From Mycobacterium innocens (GTDB lineage: Bacteria > Actinomycetota > Actinomycetes > Mycobacteriales > Mycobacteriaceae), in NCBI RefSeq assembly GCF_900566055.1, contig NZ_UPHQ01000049.1, positions 1-35,686 of the forward strand: DNA of 35,686 nucleotides. Direction: 5' to 3'. The notes beneath the pieces are model-generated. The model searched no databases, had not been told where the DNA came from, and saw only the letters and a list, made by a program, of their open reading frames with translations. Shown in pieces: positions 34,494 to 35,686 of this stretch; within the stretch, counting starts at the first letter, position 1; every line of letters starts with the position of its first letter. The position numbers and the translations under genes are program-made.

Positions 34494-34897
34494 ATGTCGC
34501 TGACGCCGGGGTACGGCGAAACACCGCTTCTCGAAGATGAATTGGTGGCCCTGCCGGCTGATGTCGCGCTGATGTTGGTGAATCCGTGACCACCGCCGCG
34601 AGTCTACGGCCGAGGAGCTGCTGACGGGGTTCTTGGCGGCTCACTGCTGATCGATTGCTCCCTCAAGGACTTGCACGCCAGCCTGTATGCAGACATTTGG
34701 ACACGGGCGGGCAATTGGCGGTCGCGCGTTGTGAGTTATCGGAGTTTCCTACCAGCAGATTGCTGTCGAGTTCCGTAATTCGTCGGGGAATTGGCTCGAT
34801 ACTTTATCGCTGGGAGAACACCGACGACTGGACTGGGTGTTGTGGCCCAGCGCACACACGTCAGCAGCGTGTTCGGATGAACCGTCCCCAAGGATGA
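34494..34897 (+). pseudogene. Decayed Fic/DOC-family gene (mobile mystery B type)
   Basis: Fragments of one Fic-family protein appear in order but in different frames. The N-terminal MSLTPGYGETPLLEDELVAL starts at the ATG at 34494 and is stopped at 34589. Next come LKDLHASLYADIWTRAGNWR near 34665-34730, then IGVSYQQIAVEFRNSSGNW from about 34738, then ILYRWENTDDWT from about 34797, and finally a weak RVRMN match where the VRIHPF part of the Fic motif should start. The HPFxxGNGR catalytic loop itself is not found. At least three frame changes separate the pieces. Intact relatives AMPylate target proteins or act as toxins. This one must be inactive. Confidence 0.7.
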
Positions 34898-35075
34898 TAC
34901 TGTGGTCGGCCTTCCGGAAGAGACTCCGAAGGTCAGTTTTCACGTGCCCGTTGACAAGCGTGACAGCGCCAGTGCTGGCACGCTCAGATGTGCTCTTGTC
35001 CGGTAGTCGTGTTGTCGCCGCTCGGGAAAGGTGCCACGACGCAAATCGATACCGATTCGTAGAACGGGCCGTTCG

Positions 35076-35540
35076 ATGCAGCTGCGCTACATAAGTATCC
35101 CAGCGCTGATCGCCGAAGCCGGCGGTGATCCCTGGGCAATCAACGACAGCCTGCAAGTCGGTCGCCCGGCGCAAATTTCTGATCTGGCGGAGGCGTTTCG
35201 TGCCGCCGGTCGCTGCACCGCTGAGGCCGACGCAGCATTCGAGGAAGCCCGTCGTCGGTTTGAGGCGGCATGGAATCGCGAGGATGGCGTTCATCCGATC
35301 AATGACCCCGCCGAGGTGCAACGGGTGACCAAGGCGCTGGGTGCGCAGTCCCTGCAGTTGCCCAAGATCGCGGTTGACCTAGAAAACATCGCGGCCGCGT
35401 TGGCCCAGGCACAGCGAACCGGCGCACTGCTGATCTCGACCTTGGAGGGTGAACTCCAGGAGCTCGACAGTGAAATCGGGCAGGCGCTCGAAGCGGAGAA
35501 GGACATCCACCTCACCGCTGTTCGCGGGCATCCAGGGTGA
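35076..35540 (+). CDS. N-terminal part of a mycobacterial alpha/beta-hydrolase-type protein, truncated
   Basis: The 154 residues (MQLRYISIPALIAEAGGDPW start) match the N-terminal helical region shared by a group of mycobacterial proteins annotated as putative alpha/beta hydrolases (Rv0963c/Rv2542 type, from memory). Helical segments such as AEAFRAAGRCTAEADAAFEEAR and LPKIAVDLENIAAALAQAQ are visible. In the family the chain continues well beyond EKDIHLT into a longer helical region and often a hydrolase domain. Here it ends abruptly with VRGHPG, and the DNA beyond about 35520 no longer resembles the family. The gene was probably cut by an insertion. The ATG at 35076 is chosen over the GTG at 35031 from the conserved N-terminus. 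Confidence 0.6.
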   Translation: MQLRYISIPALIAEAGGDPWAINDSLQVGRPAQISDLAEAFRAAGRCTAEADAAFEEARRRFEAAWNREDGVHPINDPAEVQRVTKALGAQSLQLPKIAVDLENIAAALAQAQRTGALLISTLEGELQELDSEIGQALEAEKDIHLTAVRGHPG

Positions 35541-35686
35541 GCACGTGGGGGTGGGGTTTCGGCGCTGGCGGTGAGCAGTGTGTGGGGTTGCGGTAACCCG
35601 ATTTGTTGTTCGTGCTGCCGGGGCGGCACGGTGATCAGGTCAGTTGGTAGGCGACGGCCCTCCCGTCGTCTCTTCCCGGAGTGCTA

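Noticed and set aside
35635..35686. C-terminal end of a minus-strand gene entering from the right edge
   Set aside because: Only 16 residues are visible, too few to assign a family; mentioned only as possible insertion-sequence evidence.

Overview
The window looks like the chromosome of a slow-growing Mycobacterium. The base composition is high in G+C, and GTG starts and 4-bp ATGA/GTGA gene overlaps are common. The central gene order matches, from memory, the M. tuberculosis block Rv3202c to Rv3193c read in the opposite direction. No database search was run, so all homologies rest on motifs and remembered family sequences.

Left edge (1-1872): the 5' end of an IS110-type transposase runs off the window. 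It is followed by a small acidic hypothetical protein, an 18-kDa-antigen-type small heat-shock protein (hsp18) and a short J-domain protein, with a near-perfect hairpin between the last two. The two chaperone-type genes probably act together in protein folding.

Core block (2000-23184): adnA-adnB form an overlapping pair encoding the mycobacterial end-resecting helicase-nuclease. After them come an RCK-type potassium channel, a 57-bp tandem repeat, nudC, a convergent lipoprotein with a PknH-like sensor domain, mycoredoxin mrx1 (minus strand) and the helicase gene uvrD2. The antibiotic-resistance regulator whiB7 follows with its full leader: an AT-rich box next to the -35, a uORF and an attenuator-like hairpin. 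Next are an ABC1/UbiB-type kinase, a 57-aa conserved protein, a ThiF-like protein, a Zincin_2-type protein, a PDZ/Lon-like membrane protease and a 992-aa UPF0182 membrane protein. DNA repair (adnAB, uvrD2), redox control (mrx1, nudC) and intrinsic drug resistance (whiB7) dominate.

Accessory region (23201-35686): a stand-alone rtcB RNA ligase is followed by an initiator tRNA-Met gene with a strong terminator. After this tRNA the content changes to defence and toxin-antitoxin genes. A RES-domain toxin/HTH antitoxin operon has a repeat-rich candidate operator. A VapBC pair is decayed. A complete four-gene Wadjet (JetABCD) anti-plasmid SMC-nuclease operon has translationally coupled genes. Behind it lie a multiply frameshifted Fic-family remnant and the N-terminal part of a mycobacterial hydrolase-type protein that is cut off near the right edge. 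The mixture of an intact defence operon with decayed toxin genes beside a tRNA gene and IS material suggests a genomic island or hot spot.
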